From assembly GCA_958450365.1 (NCBI GenBank), contig CAUEEP010000222.1, positions 248,001-312,000 on the forward strand: a stretch of 64,000 nt of DNA, in the 5' to 3' direction. Below, piece after piece: positions 29,337 to 42,700 of the stretch. A program made the translations under genes and the position numbers. The notes beneath the pieces are model-generated. The model was given only the letters and a program-made list of their open reading frames with translations. It was not told where the DNA came from and made no database searches. The stretch's first letter is position 1, and the number at the start of each line of letters is the position of its first letter. Source of the DNA: Mesorhabditis belari (lineage: Eukaryota; Nematoda; Chromadorea; Rhabditida; Rhabditidae).

Positions 29337-31869
29337 TAGTAGAGCTCAAAATTGAAACCCTCATGTATCTCGTAGTCTTGTAGAGTGATGTGATCCTTGT
29401 AAATCGTGTACCATTTCTTTAAAACGATCTTGTCCCATCTGAAAACAAAAAGGAAAATGATTGACGAAATGATAACGATAATGATAAAGAATCGTTGAAA
29501 AACTCGATTTTACTATCGAATTTGATCTTTTTGATCTTTTCAATCATTCAGAACCAATTCTGTTGATTTTTCAATTTTCATCTCTCTAATCTACTTTATA
29601 CTTTGAACTACTAGAGCAAAACCTTGACTACATTCGTTTATCGTTTAAAGTTATCGTTATCGTTAAGGTTATCGTTTAAAAGGTTTCCATGTTGCTTCTG
29701 AAAGTTTCCTAAGCTCATAGAGTAGTCAACTCCAGCTCCAGCTCGAACTCCAGCTCCAGCTCGAACTCCAGCTCAAGCTCGAACTCCAGCTTCAGCTCGA
29801 ACTCCAGCTTCAGCTCGAACTCCAGCTCCAAGCTCGAACTCCAGCTTCAGCTCGAACTTCAGCTCGAACTCCAGCTATTCCCCAGTCAAAATCACACCCA
29901 CCTTGTACCCGTTTGTAAAGCGATCAACTTTTTCAAGTCCCCAATCGTGTCATTCGGATTGCACTTGATTCGAACCTGAAAAGCAAAAAAAATAAAAATC
30001 ATGAAATAGCTGCAGTTTTTGTTGGCTCAATATCAAGATCACTTTAATTTCCAAAAGCATTGCCCGGTATTGTTTTTGCGTTCAACAAAAGACATAAAGG
30101 AACTCATTTATATTGAGTTGACCGATAAGTAATGAGTCATTTTCAATCAGCAATATTTATTCCTTAAAGCCATCTAAGTCAATCAAAATAGTTTCCATTT
30201 TTTTTTCAATAAACTATTTCCATTTTACTGGTAGAAGGCGAATTCCTGTCGCGTAAAAAAAAATCAGATTTTGAGTCAATACTAGTTCTGTATCTATTTT
30301 TTGGTATCTTTTTTCATCTATTGATCGACTAGGGACTTTTCCATTGACCGAAATAAATTGTACTCTGATGGAGTTAGATCTGGGGAGTATGCTGGATAGG
30401 GTAGAAGTTCCCAGTCAAGGCTCTTGCTTGTACAACGAGTCAGTTTAGCAATGTGTAGACGAGGATTTTCATGCTTTAATATGATCTTTTTGTCTCAAGA
30501 GTTTTAGCTAAATTCTACAATTGATTATTATATAGTTGAGAGTCTTTGCTTGCCATAATAAATCTGAAAAAGGCCATATTGAAGCATGACAATCCTCGCC
30601 TAAAATCCTGCTAAACTGGGCTGGGAATCTCTAGCACCAGCAAGATCCCATACACCAGCCATCCATCAGCAAAGATCCCACTAAACTGTGAGCATAAACT
30701 TCTTTTGATGAGTCTCAGGCTTGGGTTCAGGAGAAGCTTTTTCTCCGGGTCCAACCCATTGCGTTTTCTTCCGAAATTTTATGGAAGTTAACATCATCTC
30801 CTGTTAAAGTTAACATCATCATCTCCATCTCCGATTTTTTTTACGTGACAGGAATTCGCCTTCTAATAGTAAAATGGAAATAGTTTATTGAAAAAAAATG
30901 GAAACTATTTTCATTGATTTAGATGGTTAATTTTTATTGATGGGGCAATAAGAAATGAGTCATGTAAAAGAAAGGAAATTTTACCGTTGCTTTTAGTTGA
31001 CTTTTAGTTGTGTTTACCACTACTAAAAGAGACATCAGACTTTCCTTATTTCAAAAAAATTGATTAGGCGCTGCTTTCTTAGATACTTTAGATTTCTTAG
31101 ATACTAATAGATCAACAATTGTGATTACAGTCCTTCTAAATGTCCATATATTTAGCATACCCGTATTTTCTCTAATAGTAGTGCACCGCGGGCGAGAGCC
31201 GAGTTGGTATTTTACGGTTTTAAAGCTTTTGCACAAGCTCAACACTCTAAACCCTCTACAAGATCTCATCGTCAGCTACATTTTTGATATCGATAGGTTC
31301 TGTTAAGCGATAGGTTCTGTTAAGCGATAGGTTCTGATACATCGATAGGTTCTGTTAAGCGATAGGTTCTGTTAAGCGATAGGTTCTGTTAAGCGATAGG
31401 TTCTGTTAAGCGATAGGTTCTGATACATCGATAGGTTCTGATAAGCGATAGGTTCTGTTAAGCGATAGGTTCTGTTAAGCGATAGGTTCTGATACATCGA
31501 TAGGTTCTGATAAGCGATAGGTTCTGTTAAGCGATAGGTTCTGTTAAGCGATAGGTTCTGTTAAGCGATAGGTTCTGTTAGGCGATAGGTTCTGTTAGGC
31601 GCTAGGTTCTGTTAAGCGATAGGTTCGGTTAATCGATAGGTTCTGTTAAGCGATAGGTTCTGTTAAACGATAGGTTCTGATAAGCGATAGGTTCTGATAA
31701 GCGATAGGTTCTGATAAGCGCTTTTCGAGATTTCGAGCAATTTAGGCGACGCCCAGGGTGCACTGCTATTAGAGAAAATCGAAAATCAAAAATATAATTG
31801 TATTCATTAAATTCTCAAAAACCGATTCACCTTTTTCCCGAGTCGATCGTTGACGGTGATCTCGATCAT
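29330..31869 (-). CDS. ubl-5: UBL5/Hub1 ubiquitin-like splicing modifier
   Basis: Three exons (minus): 31869-31831 (ATG), 29975-29902, 29438-29330 (TAA); exactly 73 residues, the invariant size of UBL5. It reads [18 protein letters not shown] at the start and [20 protein letters not shown] then ends NFELYYQ, with the family's C-terminal Tyr-Tyr instead of a Gly-Gly tail, so it is not conjugated like ubiquitin. UBL5 binds spliceosomal proteins non-covalently; in nematodes it is also linked to the mitochondrial unfolded protein response. An acceptor (TTTCAG) lies about 31 bases upstream of the ATG. Intron 1 (29976-31830) carries a mariner remnant and an expanded MITE; intron 2 carries a 12-base minisatellite. 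Confidence 0.97.
29725..29880. repeat. CTCCAGCTCGAA 12-base minisatellite
   Basis: About 13 copies of CTCCAGCTCGAA and variants (CTCAAGCTCGAA, TTCAGCTCGAACTCCAGC) in UBL5 intron 2, ending just before the exon at 29902. Confidence 0.88.
30169..30926 (-). mobile_element. Degenerate mariner element
   Basis: Inverted arms of about 90 bases (CCATCTAAGTCAATCAAAAT, AGAAGGCGAATTCCTGTC and their complements at about 30845-30926) enclose minus-strand mariner remnants: the block [20 protein letters not shown], corresponding to the catalytic region around the third acidic residue, and [17 protein letters not shown], a conserved mariner segment. The two are out of order of an intact gene and the frames are broken. 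A TTGA...ATAAGTAATGAGTCAT-like sequence occurs on both flanks in the same orientation. Confidence 0.75.
31161..31781. mobile_element. CCGTA-type MITE, copy 3, expanded by an internal 17-base minisatellite
   Basis: Ends CCGTATTTTCTCTAATAGTA and CTGCTATTAGAGAAAAT correspond to copies 1 and 2 in inverse orientation. The centre, which in copies 1 and 2 reads CTTATCAGAACCTATCGATG once, is replaced here by about 26 tandem units of GATAGGTTCTGTTAAGC with CGATAGGTTCTGATACAT variants (31290-31720). Length 621 bases against 218. Confidence 0.88.
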
Positions 31870-31909
31870 TTCGTCCACTCGATAGAGAGAAAAGGAGGTT
31901 CTGAAAGTA

Positions 31910-33675
31910 AAAATATGTTAATTTTTACAAACAAAAACAAAAAAACAAGATTCATAAAAGGAAATCTATGAGAAATCACTAAAAATCCCTAAAAAACCCA
32001 AAGTTATGCAATTTTTTTTCGAAATCTCACCTAACAGCGGGGATTTTACAAAGAAAAACGGCTACATTCGACTCCTTTGGACACCAAAACCAAAAGAAAA
32101 ACGTCAAAGAACGTGAAAATGAGTCACTTTACTCAAAAAAAAAACATGTTCTTGAGTAATTTTATGCAATTTCCTTTTTTTAAGATGGCTGCTTTAAGCT
32201 ATTTTTAGCTAAAACAGCTGTCTTTAAGCTATTTTTCTAGCTTAAAACAATATTTTTAACACTTTTTTTAACAAAAAACTTCAATTTTCCACACAAAAAA
32301 CAACGAGATTTCGGCTTAAAAACAACCAGATTTCGACTTTCTGCTCGATTTTTGGTTTCAAAACGAAAATCGAACAGTTTTACGACAAAATTCATCTAAT
32401 CCAACACTTTCAAAGCTTTTCAAAGCTTCTTTGCCAAATTTCCCAAAAAATTCCATTTCAAAACCCTCAAAGTACTCAAAAATCGCTCAAAAACCATCAA
32501 GCAAACGGTTAAAATTTGCGTTTTTTTTTTTCAAATCTTTATTATTCTAAATACACTCGATTTACACGATAAAAAAAAGAGAATAGAATAAAATTTTGGA
32601 AAGAGAAAAAGGAAAAAAAAACGAGAAACTCGCTGAAATTACCACTAAAATCTACAGCTATTTAGTTAAATTTCATAAAAAAAAAAATTATCACAAAAAT
32701 TGGTGGAGTTGACACCGATTTTTTTTTTCTTCGCGAAACTTACGGAATGTTCAAGAAAAATTCGCTCACAAACCAGGGAAATTTGAAGGGGGAAAAGAAA
32801 AGAAACTGAAGGCAATTGGGCTGACAAAAATTCAAAAATTTTTTTTTGGATTTTTGTATATTCATTTTGCCTAAAACTTTGTCATAACTTTTTGAGCTGA
32901 AAAAAGAGAGAAAATCTAATAGGAAAGATGGGATTTAAAGGAAAGAATTGAAAAAAATCGCCTTTTTTGGACTACCATAAACACAAGTGACGTCGTTCAT
33001 CAGCGGTGGGAGAAGTGACCTGAAAAAGAAAGGTTATCTTTGTTATCTTTTAAACATTAATAAGCTAAAGTTTAACGTGGGATTTAGATAAAGAAAAGGA
33101 AAAGGATAAAATGGTGTTTGTTTGTTTGTTGTTTGTTTGTTTGTTTGTTTTGTTTTTGTTAGCATTATCTCTATTGTTAGCATTATCTCAAGAGGTTGAG
33201 CTATTTTTGACAAAATTTGCTATCAATAAGCACTTTGCAAGGACCGTTACTTCATAAAACATAAAAACATAAATTAAACTTGATTTCAGGCTTCAAGGAT
33301 GCACTTAATTGCTTCACTAAAATTTCCCACCCTCGTGTAGCGTTAAAAAGCAACTGTTGGTGATTTTTGGCCTTTGAATCAGTCTTGCTCCATCTGGATT
33401 CTAATAAAACTGTTGCCTTGATCCATTTTTTGTTTTGACTGACCTTAACAATGCTAACAATGCTAACAATGCTAACATGAGTTAAAGTAAATCTATAGTT
33501 AAGCGTTGAGTGAGATATTCTTAATTGCTCCTCTTTAACCAAAAAAAAATCTTTCAAAATTAAAAACCAAGTTAAAAAGTTGATGATTTTTGGTTCCAGC
33601 TTTTTTGAAAATCACAAAGATTTATGCATTTTGCTTTAATTTATTTAAAAAAAATCGTTCAAAATTGCCCACCTT
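31910..33675. other. Gap between V-ATPase G and UBL5: no gene recognised
   Basis: AT-rich, homopolymer-rich sequence with a TGTTTG microsatellite (about 33118-33150) and a GCTAACAAT repeat (about 33448-33475). One exon-like segment on the minus strand at about 33019-32975 (acceptor TTTTTCAG, short frame, stop) could be an alternative 3' exon, but has no support. Confidence 0.45.
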
Positions 33676-35054
33676 TTACGAGAATTGTCCGTGGAGTTTC
33701 TTCTGGAGACGAAGATTGTGATGCAATTCGGGCTTGATATCGCACACCAACTGCAACAGACGAACGATCACCTGGAAAAGGGAAAGATTAAAAAATAACC
33801 GTAAATAAAATCAGAAGCCATTTTTTTCCTTCATTTTCAAAATAGTCTTCTTTTAAGTTTTAACAACACCACAAAACACACCTGCTGCTTGTTTTGAGCC
33901 ACCGTGCGCTTCATGTTGTCGATCTCGGCCTGAAATGAGAAAGATGATTAAAGCAAATAAAGCAAATAAAGCAAATAATTAAAGCTAATACTTTACTAAA
34001 GCTATCAAGATCAAAGTTCCCAAGAATGGGCAAGAGTTCAGTTTACTTTCAGCTCTATACTTTTAGCGTTAATGCAACTCTAGTTAGAGATAGTCATTTA
34101 GTCAGAGACTCGAATCAAAATCTTTATCACCAAAAACTTTGAATACCTCAGTGTCCCGGCGAATTTGTGCCTCAATGTCCTCCTTTGTGCCAAGGTATTT
34201 CTGCTCGAAGGCCTTGAACTCGTTCTCGCGTTCCTAAAACAGAAAAAAAAATCAGTATTTGGCAAGAAATTGTTCAATTGTTAGAAGCTAAATCTACATA
34301 CCTGACGATACTTCTCAACTTCTTGTTGAGCTTCTTGCTTGGCCTGCTTCAGACGTTGTGTTTTGCGTTTGCGAGCCTGAAAATTGAAGAAATTAGAAAA
34401 AGTATCGAAACTAGCATAAATGAAGCTTTAGATCGTGTCAAATTCTTACTAAGCCTTTCAAACTAAACCTAGTGTCAAGTGTCCAGTGTCAAGCTTTACT
34501 TTTATTATCTAAGTGTGTCGTTTTTCTAATTTTAAGCACTAGATAGGCATAGATTAGCTCAAAAATTGCACGATTTTTCAAGCTTAAAACTTCAGTCAAG
34601 TCAAAAGTCAAAAGTTAAGAAGCGTTTACTTTTACAGGATCGTTTGGTTTGGTTAGAATTGGTTAGATTAGCTTCAATTTGCATAGTTAACTTTTAAATG
34701 ACTTTTAAAGTCTTTTAGTCATAAGCAGGACACTAATGAAGTGTTTAAAACGCTTCTAGACTTTTATTCGTAAGCAGGACACTAATGAAATGTTTAAAAC
34801 GCTTCAAACGTTCAGAAAAAAAAGTCTAAAGAGTCTAAAAGTCTAAAAATTTCCCAGAAATTTTCGATCTTGCTTTGTTTTCTCATTGGGCTGTCAAAAA
34901 ACAGGGTTTTTGAACAATTCTTGTCAAAAGAAACAATTCATGTCAATGATTTTGAACAATTCAAAATCGTCGCTCAGCTCACCTCGTTGATTTTCTCGGC
35001 AGCGCGCTTTTCGGCGGAGAGCAATTGCTGGATTCCCTGGGTCTGAGCAGCCAT
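33676..35054 (-). CDS. vha-10: V-ATPase subunit G
   Basis: Peripheral stalk subunit of the V1 sector of the proton-pumping V-ATPase. Five exons (minus): 35054-34983 (ATG), 34376-34302, 34233-34147, 33929-33882, 33771-33676 (TAA); 125 residues, the normal size. The start MAAQTQGIQQLLSAEKRAAE is the hallmark of eukaryotic subunit G, followed by ARKRKTQRLKQAKQEAQQEV and a long charged helix, and the C-terminal block LLQLVCDIKPELHHN. An acceptor (GTTTAG) ends two bases before the ATG, so the mature mRNA must be trans-spliced or carry a 5' UTR intron. Confidence 0.97.
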
Positions 35055-36799
35055 TCTAAACAAACAAACATTATTAAAAGCCATCAAATTCCTCAATTTT
35101 AAAGTTTCTAAAAAAAACAACATCAAAAATAAATCAAAGCAATCAATAAACCAAAAATAAATCAAGCAAAAAGCTAAAAAATTCAGCATATAATTCATTT
35201 TTAGCATCGAAAAGGCAAAGTTTTAGCAAATTTTAGCAAAAAAAGCAAATTTCCTTTAAAAATTGCTTTTACAATGTCAAAAACGCGCAATTCTAAAAGC
35301 TTTTTTAAACGAGCAAAAGGGTGAATTGTTGAAAATTCGTCTTGTTTTCGTTAAATTTTACCTCAAAAGCACTAAAAATTGTAAAGTTCTATAGTTAAAA
35401 GGTCAAGAAAAGATCAGGAATTGCATTTTGGAGACTATTTTTTCTCTCAATGAAACGGGAAAAGGAGAAGAGGCAAAATCGGGCGAGAGATCACCAAAAA
35501 TGGAGAGAATAATGGAATTCAGGCAAAAGATCAATTTCTGGTCCAAACCAAGGGCACGCTTTAGAATCGACTGGCTGGAGAAAAGTGAAAGAAAAAGAGA
35601 GCTTTCAGACAAAAAGGCTTTGAACAATAGACTACGGTAGTTAGACTTGATTATCGGTTAAAGTTAGTTCACTTTGAAGTTAAAAACGTGCCCCTTCACG
35701 TCTATCCTAACCTACCGTATTTCTTCGAATAGAAGACCGGGTAAAGAGTATCATCGCGTACTCCTGCGTAGCAGCCCTTTTTAAAATTTCTTTTCTGCAT
35801 AAAAGCTTTCAATCAAGTGCTATAGAGCTGGAAAATGACTCAAAAATACCACATGAGCTAACAGATTTTTGAGCCATTTTCCAGCTCTATAGCACTTGAT
35901 TGAAAGCTTTTATGCAGAAAAGAAATTTTAAAAAGGGCTGCTACGCAGGAGTACGCGATGATACTCTTTACCCGGTCTTCTATTCGAAGAAATACGGTAT
36001 TTAGGTGTACTGTAGCTTTTCTATTGAATGCTCCAGATCCCCAGGAGCAACAGAATAAAAGGAAGCCGCTTTAAACTGTCCCTTTTCTGTCTGTCTGTCC
36101 GTCCGTCCATCCTTTTTCAATCTGTTTTCTAAACCACGCTCCTCTTTCCCAAAACTATCGTAATCTCTATTTTTATCAAATCTATCTACTTTTTGTATCA
36201 TATCCCTCAAAGTAAAAAAAAATGAATAGATTCGATAAAAATAGAGACAACGATTACGGTAGTTTTCGAGGGAAATGCAGGCACATTTTAGGATAGATTT
36301 AGAGAGGAATATCGTGAGATTACTTTAGCAAATGAGCTAGAAAGACGAGAGTAGGGTAGCCAAAAGTAAAAAAATCGATCAAGAAGATCAGAAATATCGA
36401 TCAGGTACATTTGAAATATTCAAATTCCACAAAAACATAATTATAAAAGCTTTTCGAAATACCATTTTATTCCTCATCTGTACACCATATCGCCACAAAA
36501 AAAAAAAAACGCAAATTTGACTATCTAAATCGGAAATTTCCTATTCACAACACACAAAAACCAAAAAAAAAAAGAAACGCTTAAGAATTATCACAGAGTT
36601 GAATAATATCATTTTTGAAACGGGAACATGAAAAAAAAAGCTACACAACAGCGAAAAACCGGTTCACACGCATTTCAAAACCATTTTTGAGCCGAAAAAA
36701 AAATCGAATAAATACCTAAACCAAATCCTAAATAATGGATTTTCTAATCAAAAAAAAGCACAAAAACAAACGTAAATTGCAAAAGTTTTCAAAATCTCC
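35055..36799. other. Interval between TRAPPC8 and V-ATPase G: no gene besides a MITE
   Basis: AT-rich. Apart from the palindromic MITE it holds a short CTGTCTGTCCGTCCGTCCAT stretch near 36090 and a local inverted repeat around 36150-36270 (CTATCGTAATCTCTATTTTT against AAAAATAGAGA then CGATTACGGTAG). Confidence 0.5.
35715..35997. mobile_element. Near-perfect 283-base palindromic MITE
   Basis: Arms of about 127 bases, starting CCGTATTTCTTCGAATAGAA and ending with its complement, are almost identical inverted copies around a short loop (about 35844-35871). Flanked by TA on both sides. The terminal CCGTATTT resembles the CCGTA-type MITEs elsewhere in the window, but the interiors differ. The identity of the arms implies a recent origin. 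Confidence 0.9.
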
Positions 36800-39700
36800 C
36801 TATAACATTGGAGTAACCAAAGCGTGCACCGGGGGAACGACGATCAGCGATTCGCCTCCGTCCGAAAAAACGGCTTTCACCTGGAAATGAAATGAAATGT
36901 GATCAATAACTTCAAGTAAAGCACAAATGTGCTCCAAATACCGTAATTTGACTAGCGTTTCGTGGAATCAACTAAATGAAATCGTTTTCAACGTAGGAAT
37001 GTTTCCAAAACGAATTTTTTACGGGCCAGCCTGCATCAGAAGCCAGTCCTACCAGGCAAAAAGCACATGTAAAGTACGGTTGCGGGCTTATTCTTGGATT
37101 AGATTAACCTCCAAGCCCACCTGTAACTGATTGCCGAACAAATCGTAGAAAGACGGATGCGCGACACGAATTTTCATCAACGAGACGGTCTCCGAGTGGG
37201 CGGACACACAGCGAATGCTCCATTCTTCCCGATCGGTCCACCTACGAGATTATGATTTATATCTTAACACCATTATCATTTTCATAACTTAAACTACTAA
37301 AAAGTGCTAGGGTTTTTTCTCATCACTGTCTGCCTGGATAAAAAGGGAGCTACTCTTTCGAAAAATGAATGAATAGCTTTAAACAGCTATCAAAACTCAC
37401 CATTGTTGTCTCGAATCAACGGGCAACGGTGTAGCCAGTGGTAGTGGTATCTAAAAAAAGAACAAATTGAGCTTCAAAGCTAAACTTTCACTGTACCTTC
37501 GGGGTGAATCGAAATGTCAACGCACAATCGCGATTCTCATCATTTCGAATGTGCAACTCGACGGGGAATTCGCAGATTCTAAAAAAAATGGATTAACATT
37601 AAAAAGGTAAAATACTTAAAAACCCACCTATTCACTCGAAAATCATGTGCAATCGGTGCTAAATGACCCACATAAATGTAGACTCCTCTCGATTTGTCCG
37701 AGTCCTGAAAAAGGAAAGATTTGTCTTGACTTAAAGCATAAAAGGACAAAAAAACAAAAACAAAAACAAAACTGTTAGATCGTTCGACAAACTTTCGATT
37801 CATTAAGTTGCCAAAATGCCTAACCTCTTCATCTTTTGGCCACGCGATTCCGGGAATTCGCAAACCGGCCGCTGCAAACGGATCGAACACCACTGATTCG
37901 CCAAGGATCGATGAAACCTGGAAGGAAAAAGATCTGAACGATTCAAACTCGAACACTTAACAAGTGCTTAAAGATTAAAACGCTTTGTAAATGGTTGTAA
38001 ATGGTATCATTTCCGATTTCCCTACAATACTCCGCAAATTCCCCACCTGTCCCTGATTGTTGACGATGGAGGCTTTCCACAAAACGGCAATGAGAAGGGT
38101 TGGTCGTTGAGTGACACAGTCCACAAAAGAGGCGAGCGGAAGCGGGAAAATCGGACAATCGGGGATCTGGAAGAGAAAAACATGAGTAACTTGTAAACTA
38201 GACTTGAAAAACGAGTTATAACAAGTACCAATACCAATGATAGCGTCAATGCCAATGATAGTTATAACTATGCCCAACTCATTTACCTCCGAAGTCAGCC
38301 ACATCAACGAATTCGAGCCAGCAAACGCGGCGGTCACCGAGACGCACACAGAGTCCGATTGGGCACAGTCGAGTTGAACTTAAAAGGTATTGATTTGATT
38401 AATTTGCGGTGGCATCCAACTATGACAGAACTGAATCAAGACCCAATTCCCCAGGACAGGCAAGCCAAACTCTTGGACTTTGACTATAAACGGCTATTCT
38501 CCAAAAAATTATCCCAAAACCATCACCCACCACTCCTCAAACGAATCGGTCGTAGCGCCAATGCCTCCCGCGACTCCACCAGTCCCCCATCTCTATCCAT
38601 GTGCACCAAATGAGATGAAATCTGAAGGAAAAGTATTGAAATGGACTTAATTGTTCAGGTTATCTAAACTACCTATATCATAAAATTGATCAAAAAAAGA
38701 TACCCTGCAAATATCAATCCTTGCCAGCGCCGCGTCCGATGTAGGCATTTGATTTCGAATATCGATCGATATCAAACCATGAATTGGATCTAAAATTGTC
38801 AACATTGTAAACAAAAACAAAAACAAACAACAACAACAAAAATCCAAGAGAAACTCACCGAGTAAACAGCCGTGAGCAGAAAGAAGAGGTCGACAATTGA
38901 GTGGCACCTGGAAATCGAATAGAAATAAAAAGCCAAAAGAGATAAATAAAAGAGAAAGTCAGAGCGTGGTACTAAATTTTCTTTTTACTAAGCAATTTAA
39001 GCTTAGCTTCATTTATATAATATTTAATATTCTCACCAGAATCCTTTGCTCTCTAAACGATCCATTCGACGAGCGATAGAAAACGAGCAGTCCTACCGAG
39101 AATTTCGAGGGTTGTTGAGGGGCACGAATGTCGACAAAAACTCTAAATTAAATACATTGCATTCAAAGAGACCAACCAATTTTACCTCCTCCGATCTCCA
39201 TTCGCCAAAGAAACGCCAGGAAAAGTGAGCACACGAATTTGCGCGTTATTCTCGGAGACGCACGACGGTTGCACCAAGCGGAGACCATTTTGATCAAATA
39301 TACCTGAAATTGAATAGCTAGAATAGCTTTATTCAATTTTCAATTTTCGTCAATTTTCGAATTTCAACCTCCCGAACAACAATCCACTCCATCAGTCGCA
39401 ATGCAAAAGCCGCTAATCGCCTCGTCGCCAATGTTTTCCACCTGAAAAATGAAAAATGGTCTATTGTTTGGATCAACTTTAGTCTAAAAAAGCAATTTCT
39501 CTACAGTAATACGATTTTGTTCCGCTCCCAATTAGCCTATGAAATCCCAAAATATCTCACATTCAACACGATTCTCACGGCTTGTCCACAGAAGACGTAT
39601 TCCGGCAGCGGTCGCTCCATTTCCACATCCAAAAGTGGCCATTTCGACGCCGAGACGTTCACCTCCAAGCGACGATCCTCCGAGTAGACAATGTTGAGTT

Positions 39701-42700
39701 TCTAAAAATTGGATTTGTTTATTGATTCAATCAAAGTAGGCATTGGCTACCGGGTGAAAACCGGAAACGTATTCTTGATTTATTTCAAAACCCACATGAT
39801 CAGCCTGTTTATTCAAGCGTGGTCCACGCAAAGCAATCGGCAAGAATCCGTGCACGCGCGTGATCGCCTCCTTCTCATCTCCCGTCGCAACCAAGTCCAG
39901 TTCGATGCCGCTCACACGGAAATGCGCAATTGCCGCCGATGGGCGCAGATATAACTCGACCTAAACATGATAAATTGTTTATTTCTGCTAAAAATGCTAC
40001 CATCTTTTCACTCGTCGCCTCGATCGTCACCTCTTCACACACTGAGATCTCCTCAAAATGCGCTACGGATGATGGCGGGTGATTCTCTCTCAATTTCACA
40101 TCAACCACAGCCGCTTTGAGATTCTGGAGGCATAGTGGGATACCTTAAAAAGGAATAGAAAAATAGAACAATATAATACGTTCAAAATGGCTTCCATGAA
40201 TCACCTTTTAAGTGTTTTAACACAATTTTAAGGCTTTCTTTATATCTCTTTTCCTAATCAAAACAATTATAAGACTGTTAAATTCAAGTTTGAAGCTTGA
40301 ATTTGAATTTTCAAGCTTCAAGCTTGAATTGAGTCACAAGTATCTTAAAGACACCATTAGCAACAATCAACTCACTCAACGGATTCCTCAACCGAACCAT
40401 CAATCGAAATCGTTCCCCGGCTGGCGTTTGTCGAATCCGAGTATTGTTCGTCGTTTGATCCGACACCACGCAAATGTATTGAAAAGCGGATGATGGACCT
40501 AAAATGATCAGTTAACAACAGCACAAATATCCAGCAACAAACCTGCCAACGAATGATAGGCGGCTCGTTGTATCTCTTCCCACTGATGTTCCTTCTCATC
40601 TCGGTCTTCTTCACCATCCAAACGATTCCTCAAAACCGTTTGACTGCTCGGTCGTTCCCCGCAAACAACCGTCGTCGCTTGGGCATCGATGAGCGGAAGC
40701 CGTAGATGTACTCGTTCTTTGGCATCAAGGGAGAATCTCTAAAATGAAAAGATTCAAGTAGTTAAAGATATCAGAGTTAGACTTGGCCACTAGCCGTAAT
40801 TTAAGGCTTAAAAATTCAGCATAATGGTTGATTCTCATAAAATCCCTATCCAATAACAATTTATTTGCTTTTAAAGTGCATCTAGACCAAATCTAGACAA
40901 AGTTATACTTTTTTCATTATCGTTGAAATGAATCTTATCAATAGATCAAGCATTTACCTTAACAGTGGCCACGAAATGACTCAAATACTCGGCTTGTTGA
41001 TGAGAATTCTGGTGATCACCGGTTCGCAATAACCGCGTCGCACACGCGAATGAGATCTTTCGCTCGTCACACTCTCGGGAAATCGCCAACGCCAAGAAAT
41101 CCTAAAATTTGACATAAAACACTGGAATAACCATCCACCATAAGATAAAATTAAAATCAATCAATTCTAGTAGTCGATCAAAGTATCAAAGTATCTAACT
41201 CACCTCGGCATGATCCCAATTCTTCTCAAAATACTGCGAGAGAGCCATTCGGTAGCATTCAATGGCCAACCGGGGTAGAAGAGCTTTCATGAAGCGATTG
41301 CCAGCAAGGACACTAAAAAATTTTTTTGACTTAAATTGACAACTACACTCTTTAGAATACCAAATACAATTGATTTATGATATCAAAACAATTGATCTCA
41401 AAGATATTGATTGATCAAATCTCAAAGCTAAAGTCAAGCTCACCGGTAAAATGCGGCTTTCCGATCCATTCGGGCTCGCTCAAAAGCAACGGCGGCCATT
41501 GAAAGACAAACAGCCACGAAATTGTCGACATCCTAAAAAGCTATTCATGATTTTTTTCCAGTTTAAGCCTTCAAATATCAAACTGCAATTTCCCCTTACC
41601 ATTTGAGTGATCCTCACAAGTTGCATGGCCGCTTCGACATTCAACTCTAGCCTTGTCAACACCTCAAACGCTTGCAGAACACAACGGAGTGGGCAGGTGT
41701 AGCGGCTAAATCTTTACATTAAACGCTAGATATTTTAATTAGCACTGTGATTGTACAATCATTTGTACAATTGTACAAATGTATGTACAATCACGCACGA
41801 TCAAAAGTACAAACTGACATTTCTGGTTCGACAATCTGACATAATTTTCGATTAGAAATCTTGGCTAATAGTCTTGGATCAAATTTTTGAAATAAACTCA
41901 CACATTCGTTGTCAACAAATGCGTCAACGCGTTCTCGAAGTAGCGGACGGGGAAATTCTTCGCCAGCATCCCGGGATTCGACAGAAAAAACGCGTATGAT
42001 GACATGTCCTAAACAAAGGAAAAAAAGAGTCACTAAAAAGTCATAAAATCTTACCAAAGCAGCTGCATGATAGGCCCAAGCGTTGTCGTGGGCGAACTCT
42101 TTCTTTACGCTCTAAATGCAAAACTTGAAATAAATTCACGATATGATTTCTAGTGCCTGATATTGTTGATGAGCTTTCTCGTAGAGGCCAAACTCGAAGA
42201 AAAGATCGGCCAGTCGGCGGCTCTGCATCTCGACACTCTCATTTGAATAGCTAAAAGAGGAATTTACAAGGCTGCTAAGTTAAGGCTGGATTGCTGGATT
42301 GCTGAATCGCGAGAATTCCGAAACTATGGTAAATCCAAATCTTTAATCAATTTTGCAATCATTCGACGAACGAAAGAGACAGATTCTAGCCTGCTAGAGA
42401 GTTTCTGCTTTTCGTTAGATATATCGTTTTTGTTACTAATGTAAAGAATTTAGTGTTAAAACTCACGAAACGATAGCCGTTTGTGCAACCGCTGGCGTTG
42501 CAAACCATTTCTTCATATTCGCCTTGAGACTCCGTGGGATTCCTCGTCGTTGACTCACCGCTTCTTGCAAGGAGCGCATTAAACGTTCGATGTAGGGAAT
42601 CTGAAACGTTAAGTATTATTTTTGATTTAAAATTTTGCTATAAAAATTTGGCTACAAGACTTTGAAGCTCTTTAAACACTTGGCTGTGGTTTAAAGAGCT

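Noticed and set aside
31290..31720. Regular 17-base repeats resembling a CRISPR array
   Set aside because: The units are contiguous with no unique spacers, lie inside a MITE, and the genome is eukaryotic.
33252..33557. 101-codon open frame on the minus strand between UBL5 and V-ATPase G
   Set aside because: Low-complexity segment (repeat of GCTAACAAT) and no splice or homology support.
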